The notes under the pieces are model-generated. The model did no database searches. It was not told where the DNA came from and saw only the letters and a list, made by a program, of their open reading frames with translations. 64,000 nt of DNA, from contig MZZL01000054.1 in NCBI GenBank assembly GCA_002749535.1, positions 45,885-109,884 on the forward strand, given 5' to 3'. Positions 15,719-26,590 of this stretch are shown one piece after another; position 1 is the stretch's first letter; every line of letters begins with the position of its first letter. The position numbers and the translations under genes are program-made. This DNA comes from Apophysomyces variabilis (Eukaryota > Mucoromycota > Mucoromycetes > Mucorales > Mucoraceae).

Positions 15719-18700
15719 TGTTCAGGTTGGATGATTAAGGAAAATGGGGCGAAGAAGAGATGAATAAAAACTCCCCTCCAAAAGTTGGGCCATATTGGCG
15801 GGGAAAAGTGCACAGGAAATTCACGTTATCACGGATGAATTCACACTAATCAAGATTCCAAGCGACCTTCTTTACGCATCAAATTCCAGTGCGCTGCTCC
15901 TTATTAAAGCGCAACATGAATGAATGGGCGCATGAATATATTAGAAGACATCAAACTTTCTTGAAGCTCAAATTAACGAATAAAAAGCGTCTTTTTTCCA
16001 ATTCATCTATCGTATGATCACGAATACTAATTAAAAGCGTGTTCGCATATTAACTTCGATTCACATCAACCGAAGCTGATAAGATAAATAACAATGAAAA
16101 CACCGACGTGCAGAAATTAAAAAAACCAGGTTGATCGATCTAAACACTCGATCGTGTGAGATAAAACTCATAAAAAAGGGTTTAAGAAATTCTTGGTCTA
16201 ATTCTCATATACATATGAAAGAATAAATAACAGGATTGGTAATAAGAATATTTATGACAACAATATTTGCACCGATCTGGATCGACAATTAAATTTCTCT
16301 CTGTAGCTTTCATCTTCTGGAAACTGTTGGCGGTCGTATCGTTGTACTTCGTCTCAAATTGGCAGGTGCTTTATAAGATCTAATCGACGTTTTCGTAATT
16401 TCTGAGAAATAAGTCAACAACCTTCAGATAACACTAGAACACAGCATTAATTTTTGAAGTATACCTAAGAAAAAGAGGTTTACTAGATGTCGTTCCATCC
16501 GTATCTTTCATCGCCATGACTTTATTGTAGCCCCGATTAAAAATTGTTTCTGAAGCTCGGCAGGACAAGCGATACGAACACATTTTCAACCATACGGTCA
16601 GATCGGGACTGCGTCAGTATGGTCCCAGTGATAGTTCTGCCTGGCGGTTTCCTACCATATCGGAGAAAAAGCACGCCTGCAGCGTTTTTACCGGTAATGA
16701 GCTCGCACGTAAACGATGAAGCGTAGTTTCTAATGATTATAAGTGCCACAAACCGCTGAAGCAAATGCTCCATCAACTGCTCTAGGATATTCCATGGATT
16801 TTCATTGAACACGTTACAAAATGAAGCTTGCATTTTCATCCTTGAGAATACACGGACGATCAGTGCTTGTACGCTTTTTAAGAAGGCATTCAGGCTTACT
16901 TTTCATATTGCGATGCCCATCTTTGTGCTGTATGGACAGAAAATTGCAAGCTGCTTTGCAGCAGCTGATACACTCAAAACCTTCTTAAATATTAGTTTCA
17001 AAAATCTTAACTTATCTTAGTTTATCTCAATACTATCGACATGCTTGTGTTCCGCTTCTTCCATACGAATATCTATGTCTTTTGGCTATTGAACTAATGT
17101 TATGCTGACAACAGTATATTACGCAGGTAGTCCGTGCGAGAATGGACGGTTTCAAGAGCGTACATTTACCCATCAGCAAAATCAGTCCATAGGTTCAAGA
17201 CAACCACGCTCATCAGCAACATGACCCTGTCCAACTTCACAGAAACTGAATTGCTCATTCCGAAATGTAAAAGTGAAGAAATTAAAGATTTCCATGTCCC
17301 AAAAACGTGATGTGCTTAAATAGGGAATGAATCAGCGAAACTTTCTGCTATGGATATGACATATAGAGCGCAAAATATGCTTATTACATACGAAATACAA
17401 TTCTGTCGACGCACGATTTCAGAATTGCGTGAGGGCGATATTGATTCTGGAAAATAGTGTACTATTTTGACATCCTTTCTTTGTGTTACCATTGATCACA
17501 TTGGATGCATGATGATAAAAGCTTGCATGTCTACTGAAGAGATTGTCTTGTAAAAGCCAACAAAGAATTCATAAAATAAAGCAAGTTTGCTATGGAAGAT
17601 TTGTTTCTGGCATTATGTATGTTTATGCCACAAGGAGGTTACTCCCTCCTCACTTCTCCTTTTACTATATCGGAATTTAAAAATTATCTCACTCGACCAA
17701 GCCCTAATAATCTATGCATGTTGGACATTTATATCATAAAGATTTGCATTTTTGATTTGCAATCAATCCCCTTGTGTACATTACTTCAATTAGCTTTGCA
17801 ATCCGATTTCGTCAACAAACAATGTTATTCTTGTCTAGCAATTGTTAGGCATAAGGCGTTACATATAAATCTGTCTATGAAGCATAAGATATGGCGATCC
17901 TGTTGTCCATTTTCCCTCAGATATATGGCATTGTCGGTCACTAGCAAAGAGTAATAGATACAAAAAAATCGGTATTCATTGCAGCCCTAAACTTTTAAGA
18001 TAAGCTTGTCTAGGATGCACTTGAAATGTTATTAAGTGGTAAGGTTGTTCTGATAAAGTATGGCAAGTGTCAAATAATCGATCAGTTCTTCAAGTTCTGA
18101 ATACGGTTCCATCTATAAGCTATTCTTCAAAGTACCATACTAAGCCATTCCCCTAAATAGGTGGCTTATTTTCTTTGGGCTGTGGAAAAAAAGGGGTTGT
18201 CTGCTAGTCAATCATGATTTCAGTAACCCAAGCCCACTGATATAGTGAAGAAATACATTTTTATTGCACATACGGCATATTCGTTAAAAAGGAATGGTAT
18301 TAGTCATTTTGACCCCTTGCTTTAAGCCTTTCAATAAAAAGTTTCATTTCAAGGATTCGATCTGTTAGTTTACCATAGATATACGGGTGTGAGGGGCAAT
18401 AAACTTTAATCGTCTGTCTGTTTCGCATGAATACTGTGGCAACAGGATAAAATGCGATTGTGAAGCTTAAGATGGAACAAAAAGATGAGTTTTTTTTTAT
18501 CAAGGGGTTGATAACGTTTCATGTAGGACAAAGATTAAAAAAGTGATGTAAGGGTTAATGATGACAGGAGTTGTATTGTCCGGTTAGCTGTGGCAAGCCT
18601 GATTATGGGTTGGCTTACCATCCCGAATAGCAGGAATGCACTGATAAGATTTAGCTTCCATGCGATTCTACCTGAACTCCCACCCCTTGTCCTTGATACT

Positions 18701-19484
18701 CTTTTCTTTTAAGGTGCAAAGAAAGAGAGGAGGCGCGATGAATATTGCTGCAGGTTCATGTTCCTTCTGGATCTCTTTCCTTTTTTTTTTCTTGGTTCCC
18801 GGACTTTGCAGTTTTATGTAAGAAATTCGCGAACGCTCCATAGAGTGCCCGGTTCTAGAGTAGATGTGTCACAAAGAAACTTGGCATTCCGTCCCCAAGT
18901 TTGGTCTCTCGATGGAAACAAGCAAAACGAAGTACGCTATTTCATCGAACTCTGGGTGTGCAACCTTAAGCCAAAACTATCCGCATTTTTTAAAGAGGAA
19001 AGCATAAAAGGGATCTCGTTTATTCTTATTTGTCAAACGTCAACCATAAATGTGTGATCATCGGATAAGATGAGGAGGAATTTCAAGACATCCGATTCGT
19101 CCAAGAAACAAAGCTAACTACTTCTTTGAAGTATTGATAAGATCTTTGAAATGCAAAAGTTAAGATAGAAGACAATGAAAGGGAAGATTCGAGACTCTGC
19201 GGAAAGAACTTTTTTTCAAACAAGGGCCCAACAACACGTACGAGTCGCATGTTGGTGTGTGCAACCATATGTAGGATCGGGGATGTTGAGTTTGAACACT
19301 GCTTCCTCCTTGTATATATTCCTTCCGATCTCTTTCTTTTTCTTGCTTCTACAACTTCTTTCTTTTTTTTCTCTCCCTGTCCTTCTTTGACTTATCGTGC
19401 TGGTTCACGAAAATAAAAACTGAACAATACACACACATACAAGCCAACAAAATCCCAACCTTTCATTTTACATAGTCGTTTCAC
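15719..19484. other. Gene-poor 3.8 kb stretch upstream of the homeodomain gene
   Basis: No open frame in this stretch has a recognisable domain. Weak minus-strand frames near 16280-16840, with GT and AG signals nearby, could be a small spliced gene but do not assemble into a convincing product. The last 700 bp are rich in T/C runs (about 18770-18800 and 19320-19390), as in fungal promoters. A long regulatory upstream region for the transcription factor gene is plausible. Confidence 0.4.
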
Positions 19485-20636
19485 ATGATCATCAAACAAA
19501 GTACACCATTCCCTTCTACTTGCGCCTCTCGATTATCAGCCCATGTATCGCCACGTAAAAGAACTCACCTAAAAACCGATCAAGTGGCTACCTTGCAAGC
19601 ATCTTTCAATGTCAATCCTCTACCCGATGCAAGTACTCGTAGTCGTCTTGCCATCGAACTGGGCGTAACCGAACGTACTGTCCAAATTTGGTTCCAGAAC
19701 CGTCGTGCCAAGGCTCGCAAAATGCTATCCGATCCATCCTGTAACGCTTCGACGTTTCCTTCTGACCGACCACGAACCACTCAACCTCGTTACCAAGCGA
19801 CATTCCGTACCATGATGACTCCTGAACTTTTTGAAGAATTGAACCAGGATACAACCGAACAACCTAAACGACGACCTCGTTCCAGCTCAAAACCTGAACG
19901 TAAACCATCAGACTTGTACTTGCATCCACCACCAGTGCCTCCTCGTGCTATGTCGGAAGGAACGGACCGAATGGCAAATATGTATTCTCAAGGTAAGCTT
20001 TAGTTTTCCCTTTTTCTGTTCTTGCAGTCCCCCCTTTTTTGGTTTTTGGCATAGAAACAAACCCACTCCCTAAATGCGTTGTCTCATGACATTCTAATTT
20101 CAGGAACCTTTTATACTCCGCCTCCATTGGTGTCACTTCCGGTCCATGCACTTCATATTGGCTCCTGGTCTCGATTTGCTCAAATGATGCCTGATCAAGC
20201 TGAATGGGATTTGACGTGCTCTGGTAGCCCTTCTGATCGTGAGTTGATCTGGCAGGTCCGGGTTGATCAACAATATTTCCGTATTCAGATTCCTTTCGAT
20301 CGTATCCAGCAATTACGTTTAAGTCAACAAGTCCAAATGGGTACTGGTGACCTGGTGGGCCAACTGGAAGTCGAAGTCGATCCATCGGATCTTATGTTTT
20401 CTATGTGGCGACTTGGCCTTGACCTTGGCTGGGTTCGCTGTGATGACTTTTCAGAAGACACCCAAGCGAGTTGCGAACGAGTTCATGTATTGCTGGGCAA
20501 TCTTGATGCTTTCCAACAATCCCTTCTTGATCTGATTGCGCTGGCGCCTGAATTAGCTTCCAAACTGTTAATTGTCAAACCATTGTCGTATCTGCCAGTT
20601 TTCCTTCCAGATAAAATCTTTTCGATCGGAATATAA
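19485..20636 (+). CDS. Homeodomain transcription factor with conserved-looking C-terminal region
   Basis: Nuclear DNA-binding protein of 346 residues from two exons, 19485-19992 and 20104-20636 (intron 111 nt, GT-AG). The homeodomain spans residues about 24-82: basic arm SPRKRTHLKTDQV, helix 1 to 2 with ATLQASFNVNPLPD, and recognition helix TERTVQIWFQNRRAKARK, with the diagnostic W, F, N and R. The middle is Pro/Arg/Ser-rich and disordered. The C-terminal 160 residues look folded (LHIGSWSRFAQM, WQVRVDQQYFRIQIPFDRI, MWRLGLDLGWVRCDDFSED) and may be a partner-binding domain found with some fungal homeodomains; I cannot name it. Target genes are unknown. Confidence 0.88.
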
Positions 20637-21675
20637 ATATACTTCCCATGCCAGTTAACAGATCTATAGATATGTTGAATGTACAAAGAAATAGAGTGTT
20701 TCTGTTACAATTTGCTTTTGCACTCTTTTATGTCAATACACTACCTCTTCACTTGCATTTTCTCTCTTGCGAGATGTCAATAACAAGAATATACAGAATT
20801 TGGGATTTCTGCTCATCAACAACCTTCGACTTCCCATTTCATACATTAGAAAACAGACTAGACCTAAAAAGAGGTGCATCTGTTTTTGTTCTTTGTACTA
20901 CCTTCGCTCGGGACATCCGCGCATGCGAACGGGATTCATTGTCTAATAAACACTGTTTCCGGAAAGTAAAACAATCGTCCCCATCTTGCAATGGGTTATC
21001 ATTTAGAAGTCGAATAAGTACGGAAAGAACTAGAAGGAAGGAAAGGTACGTAAACGCAGCAAAAAGTAACTCAACAGCTCATACACATGGCCCCGAAAAA
21101 ATTATCAAGAATACGAAGATGCCAGACAATGTAAGGGAAACCGTAGCTTGTTTTGCTCGCAAAGGTGTCACAATAAACGGAAACTTGTGCTGACCAAAAA
21201 TGACTGTAGTCTCGTACGCCTTTCTAAGAAAGTAACGCCACACTTCGCACAATCATAAAATACAGTTTAAGCACGTTGACGCCAATTACGAGGGAAAACG
21301 CTGGGTTATCCCAACCCAAATTCAAGCCTTTGTCGCTGTATTTGATTGTCGCATTGTCTCATGACGTCGCAACGGCTGTAGCAGTGTATATAGGTGCGCG
21401 CAAAGACATCAAGTAGTTACAGATGACTTTGCCTCATAGGATCAAACCAAACAATCATCATCTCAAGATAACATTGTCAATTAAGTCCAATAGACTGATC
21501 CATCTTTTGTTTTGATCTCCATCAGCGATGGCTACTGTATTCCCCTCCTGTGTCCCCATGTATTCATTTGTGTTCTTAAGCTTTGGTAATGTCACGTGGA
21601 AGCTGTTCATCTACACGAGCGCTTCATGAAATTGATCGGTCTTACGGACCTTTTCTCTCTTTCCGTTTCTGACCA
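20637..21675. other. Intergenic between the homeodomain gene and NSE1
   Basis: No supported gene. A 181-codon ATG frame starting in the 3' flank (20648-21193) has no family likeness and a composition typical of chance reading through untranslated sequence. Confidence 0.45.
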
Positions 21676-22695
21676 ATGTCCGTGTCCCAAAATAGTGAAG
21701 AACCCTATGGGGATATGGATCGCTTGTTTGTCCAAGCCATGCTATCTTATCGGATCCTTTACAAAGAAGGTGCAAACCAATTATATGAACGTCTTTGTGA
21801 CATAACACAAAGTAAATGTAAGATGTACACAAACATGCACAGAAAACTCACACGAACCCATACTGTGTCACCCTAACCCTTCCTGTCTCCTTTATTGGTG
21901 CAGCACAGACACACGACTTTATGAGCTTTGTGTCCCGTATAAACCAAGCACTGATCGAATTTGACATGATACTGAAGTTTGCTCATAATGAACGCGATGG
22001 GCAGGTGATGATAGGCCTTGTAAGCTGCAAATCCATCTGAAGCCTGGAAAATGCAATGACCCATGGGAAACACACTTTTTTTCCTCCCCATTTCCCACCA
22101 GATTAACTTGTCCGAAGATATTGCCTCACGTGAAGCGACTCAATATTCTAGCAATGACATTAACCATATCAAGAAACTGGTAATTTCTGTCCAGCATTTG
22201 TTGTCCTTGATCCATAATAGGCCGTCTCTTCAGATAGATTTGATATTACAAAGTGAAGGATTTTCCATTCGTGCCATCAAGGCTTTTCAGGAATTAAGAC
22301 TATCTGCTCGTAAAGTGGAAGCCTTGCTTGAGAAGTTGGTGATAGACCAATGGTTCATTTTCGTGAATGGTCAATATGCTTTGGGTATGCGTGCTTTGAT
22401 GGAGTTGGGAGAATATCTCTCTAGCCATTACTCGGAAACAATCAAGTCATGCCATGTTTGCTCAGAGATGGTTACAACCGGCGAACGCTGTCAGAACAAG
22501 ACATGTGAAGTCCATTTCCACCATCATTGTGCCACGTCCTACTTCCGCTCTTCTGGCATCACTCACTGCCCGACATGTAGAACAGTCTGGTCCAATGTAA
22601 ATACGTTTGGTCTTATGGAAGCTGATGAAATCGGGACGGACGAATGGACCGAGGATGATGACAAAGATAGCGATGATGATGAGTACGTGGAATGA
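21676..22695 (+). CDS. NSE1: NSE1-like RING subunit of the SMC5/6 complex
   Basis: Putative E3-ligase-type subunit of the SMC5/6 DNA-repair complex, 276 residues. Exons 21676-21811, 21904-22004 and 22102-22695 total 831 nt. Exon 1 has the family N-terminus (DRLFVQAMLSYRILYKEGA). Exon 2 continues with DFMSFVSRINQALIEFDMIL, and exon 3 begins INLSEDIASREATQY. The C-terminal RING-like domain (about 22447-22590) shows CHVCSEMVTTGERC, CEVHFHHHCATSYF and CPTC, an eight-ligand C4HC3-like arrangement typical of NSE1. An acidic tail (EDDDKDSDDDEY) closes the protein. NSE1 normally pairs with a MAGE-type NSE3 and kleisin NSE4, which are not in this window. Confidence 0.85.
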
Positions 22696-23440
22696 TTTCC
22701 TCCTAAAGACCAAGCACAATGTAGCTGTCATAACAACACTTGTACTGTGTTCTTAAACAAACAACAAGGAAGCGTGCATAAAAGTGTTCCCCATAAATTC
22801 CCAAGAACTGCTATATAACCTCGGCTCTTTCGGCAGCAAAATATGTCTATCGGGAATGAGCATCTAATAACCAATTGGGAGATCGGAAGAAATAGATAAT
22901 CTTAAGCGGGCATACGATCATCCATGCCATCATGTTTTCATATAGTTGCATTAATTAACAGGATACATACCTTGCCTGGCCTTTATTTTCAATGGAATCC
23001 AGATGACGAATGGGATGCAGTTGTTACACAGCATGATTTTAATGGCCGCATAGTCTTATGCAACCCTTTTCCGTCTTTCTTTGGCTGATCTAACAAAACT
23101 GGAGAAACAACAAAAACAACAGCAAAGGAGCCAAAGGAAAACAAAATTCCTTTTTGGTATAATGACTGATTATGTCGATCTAGTGAATGGATGGGAGTTC
23201 AAGAGGGATCCACCAATGGCAAGGTTTAGTTAAAGTCAGCCATGTTTTGATATGTACCATAAAAGACAAGATGGTGGGTTTGACTTCCAGAGAAAGAGAG
23301 AGAAGCGAAAACGATGCCCTGTCACGTGTAGACATGTAAAATTGTAGAGGGAAAGGGAAAAAAAACAATAACAGAAAAGAAGGCCCTTTTTTTTCTCTTT
23401 CTTACTCATTTCATTCTTCTTGTCATTTAAACTCTGCATC
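22696..23440. other. Intergenic, promoter side of alpha-actinin
   Basis: About 745 bp without a supported gene. It carries the 3' flank of NSE1 and, toward 23290-23435, purine- and pyrimidine-rich runs just before the alpha-actinin ATG. Confidence 0.5.
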
Positions 23441-26231
23441 ATGACACGACGTTACTCCGCTTACCGAAGATCACCTCCATTGCCCGACGATGCCGGTACA
23501 TGTCATGTCTATGATTTAGTTTGAACAGTTTGACTTACCATGAAATAGCCCAAAGGATGGACAAAGCGTGGGAATCAATCCAGCAAAAAAGTAAGCTGCA
23601 CGGACCCCAAATAGGGGGTTCGGCAATTTTTTCTATATGTATTCACAAATGCTCTCAAATGAAACGTTTTTCTTACAGCCTTCACGAAATGGTAAGCTCG
23701 GTTTATGGAAAGAAAACAACGTAGCTTGACCGATCTCGTTTAATCCAGGGTCAATAACAAGTTGGATATAAAGAAGATCCAACATATTCAAGATCTATGT
23801 GAAGAACTAGCCCCTGGCGTTCGTCTTATCCAGTTACTGGTAATAAGATCTGGATCCCATCGACATTTAATGTCATCTAAAAAAATATCCGTTTAGGAAA
23901 TTATCGGGGACGTGACAATATCTCGATATAACAGAAAACCTCGTATGCGTATCCAATGTGTTGAAAATGTCAATACTGCTTTGGAATTTATTCGATCTAG
24001 AGGTGTCGCTTTGACGAACATTGGCGCCGAAGGTAAATATCAGAGGGAAAAAAGCAGATACTTCGTCTAAATCGTATGTTAAAACAAGATATCGTGGATA
24101 AAAACCTAAAACTGGTGTTGGGCATGCTATGGACTATTATTTTACGATTTACCATTGCTGATATCAAGTAAAGTCGAGAATGGATAAAGAGGATGGAAAT
24201 TTTGGTAGTTAACTGGCAAAATGGTTAGTCAAGACGGGAAAAACGCAAAAGAGGGTCTCCTACTATGGTGTCAAAGAAAGACGGCCCCATACAAGGAAGT
24301 CGATGTGCGCGATTTCACCTACAGTTGGACGGATGGTTTAGCATTGTGAGTTCCGTGATCAAGTGCTTTGTAAGTTTATGCCTATTGATCATTGTGGTTT
24401 CCAGCTGTGCCTTGATCCATCGACACCGCCCCGACCTTATTGATTATCATAATCTGGATTTCGTGAGTAAAAAAGCAACGGAAAAGACAAGGTACTAATT
24501 GTTGGAGGGCAGAGTGATCGTCATGGAAATACAGCATTGGCTTTTGATATAGCAGAGAAATACCTAGGAATCCCTGTAAGACAAGGATAAGCAATGGAAA
24601 AAGGGTCTCTTCTCGTCTGGCGAAGCTAAGGATCATTATTAGAAATTATTGGATGTCGAAGATGTGTGTGATATATCCAAACCGGATGAACGATCGGTAA
24701 TGACTTATGTAGCCGAATATTTCCATGCATTTTCGGCTCTGGGTAAGTAGGATCGTATGAAATTTCAATTTCTGATATGTGTAGATAAGATAAGGTCGAG
24801 ACGGCTGGAAGACGCGTAACCAAATTCGCTGAAGTGGTTGATTCAATATGGCATATGGAACATGATTATGAAAGACGCGTTTTCGAATGGAAAGAGGCAA
24901 TTCAAACAGTGCGGACAAAATGGAAGAACACAAAGTTAAGCGATAGTTACGCCGAGATTAAGAAGAAATGTACAGACTTCAACCATTACAAGAATACCGA
25001 GAAAAGGACATGGGTATCTGAAAAGCGGGACTTGGATTCTTTGTTGGGCAACGTCCAGACGAAACTAAAGACTTACAACCTGAAAGCATACCATCCTCCC
25101 GAAGGCTATAAGCTTAGTGTAAGTCATACCAACAATAGCAAAAAAGAAAAGGAAGCCTATAAACGGCTAATCTATGAGATCGAAAGGATCTCGACAGGAT
25201 TTGGGAAGATCTATTACGAGACGAAGCGAATTACCATCGAAATATTAACGGGAAAATTAGGCAGTAAGTCTCACATTTTGAAAAGGTTGACATAAACCTC
25301 TGTTTGACAAAAACCTGCATTAGGATAAAGGAAAATCTCCGAAAAGCTTATGCCATGGCAGCCAACCAGTTTCAAAAGCAACTGGACACACTTTCCTCGG
25401 AATTAGCATCTTTGGATGGTGGTCTTGATGTAAGGACCCTAAGACGGCTAGACGCCTCTGCACTTGCAACTCACCCTTCTTCTTGTCATGTTTAGCAACA
25501 ATTACATCAATTGGAGACCATCAAGAAGAAAGTGGGTGTGTTGTCTTCCTCTTTAAGAAACGTCGAGTCTTTAGATCAAGAATGTATCGACGCCAACACA
25601 GAAGAGAATGATTATACAGTGTATTCTCTAGAAGATCTTACATTTGGATTGCGATTGGTACAACAGGCCATACAGAAAAAGAGTGCTTTCATTCAAAATC
25701 AGGTAAGAACTGGAAGGTGAAAGAGAAGCGTAGCATGTGCCTTGATCTGGAGCTGTACGTTAATGGTCATTTTTCTTTTGAAAACAGATCATTTCTCGTA
25801 ATATGACCAATTTGACACCGGCTCAATTGGAGGAATTCGAGCAAGCCTTTCGCCATTTTGACAAAGATGGCAGCAACACGCTTTCACCTCCTGAACTCAA
25901 TGCTGCTCTGGCAAGTCTGGGTGTCTTGTACAATGATGAGGAATTTGAAACGATGTTTTATCGGATTGCGGAGGGACATGATGAGGCGTCCTTCGAACAG
26001 TTCATCCGGTTTATGCATGATGTGACGGAGGACAAATCTACTCCAGATCAATTGGCGGATTCATTCAGAACCATTGCTAACGAAAAGCCTTATGTGACGG
26101 AGTTGGACTTGAGAATGTGCCTCGTTCCTGTATCTGTGATAGACTACTTGAAGCATGCAATGCCTCAGGTAGTCATGGATATGGATCGTGGTCTAGATTA
26201 TAATTCTTATGTCATGGAAATGTTTAACTAG
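23441..26231 (+). CDS. Alpha-actinin (actin cross-linker)
   Basis: Cross-links actin filaments, in fungi mainly at the division ring and cortex. Start ATG 23441 ([11 protein letters not shown]...). Exons: 23441-23495, 23549-23590, a 13-nt microexon 23679-23691, then one from 23749 and at least eight more. Two calponin-homology domains are readable: CH1 with [19 protein letters not shown] and [20 protein letters not shown], and CH2 with [39 protein letters not shown] and [14 protein letters not shown]. About 300 residues of charged helix follow (24834-25720), enough for two spectrin-like repeats as in fission-yeast Ain1. The C-terminus has EF-hands; the first ([13 protein letters not shown]) has good calcium ligands, the later ones are degenerate. 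Ends at TAG 26229-26231, convergent with the Fanzor gene. Confidence 0.88.
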
Positions 26232-26590
26232 GGACTGCATATATAGTACATAGTCTATACGCATAAAGAAGACAGATTTCTGTTTTGTTCCTTCCATGGA
26301 TCGGATAATCATGTGCGGTATCTGAACTCTAAAACTCCTCTGTGACTCAAATAAAGCGTTAAAATTGTTTCTCAGTCTCAGAGTACCTGTTTCTCTTACC
26401 TGAGGCATAGGTCCTGATAACTCCTGTCATAGCGACAGGTCCCGGTTCTCTCAACCTTCATTGTCATAAGAACTATTATCGCAAGGGCAGAACTACTACT
26501 TACTCTTCACAGAGCTTCCGAGAAGAATTCACGCACCTTTAACGTCAGGACACATGATGAATACGCAATAATTATTTGATAGAAGCCGAC
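26232..26590. other. Convergent 3' region between alpha-actinin and the Fanzor gene
   Basis: 359 bp holding both 3' untranslated regions. An AATAAA-type signal on the plus strand near 26350 suits alpha-actinin. A stem-loop at 26423-26439 is listed separately. No gene. Confidence 0.5.
26423..26439 (-). other. Perfect 6-bp stem-loop 3' of the Fanzor coding region
   Basis: CCTGTC, a 5-nt loop and GACAGG form a perfect hairpin about 150 nt downstream of the Fanzor stop codon. Guide (omega) RNAs of TnpB and Fanzor systems commonly lie at or beyond the 3' end of the nuclease gene, so it could be part of such an RNA. A short hairpin alone is weak evidence. Confidence 0.3.

Noticed and set aside
16280..16840. 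Possible small spliced minus-strand gene
   Set aside because: GT and AG sites exist, but the pieces do not join into a product with any recognised motif and stops appear after the joins.
17592..17954. 120-codon plus-strand frame
   Set aside because: No domain, no promoter-like context and a composition like random A+T-rich sequence.
20648..21193. 181-codon open frame after the homeodomain gene
   Set aside because: No domain or helpful composition; it starts 12 bp past the stop codon in the 3' flank, so it is probably chance.
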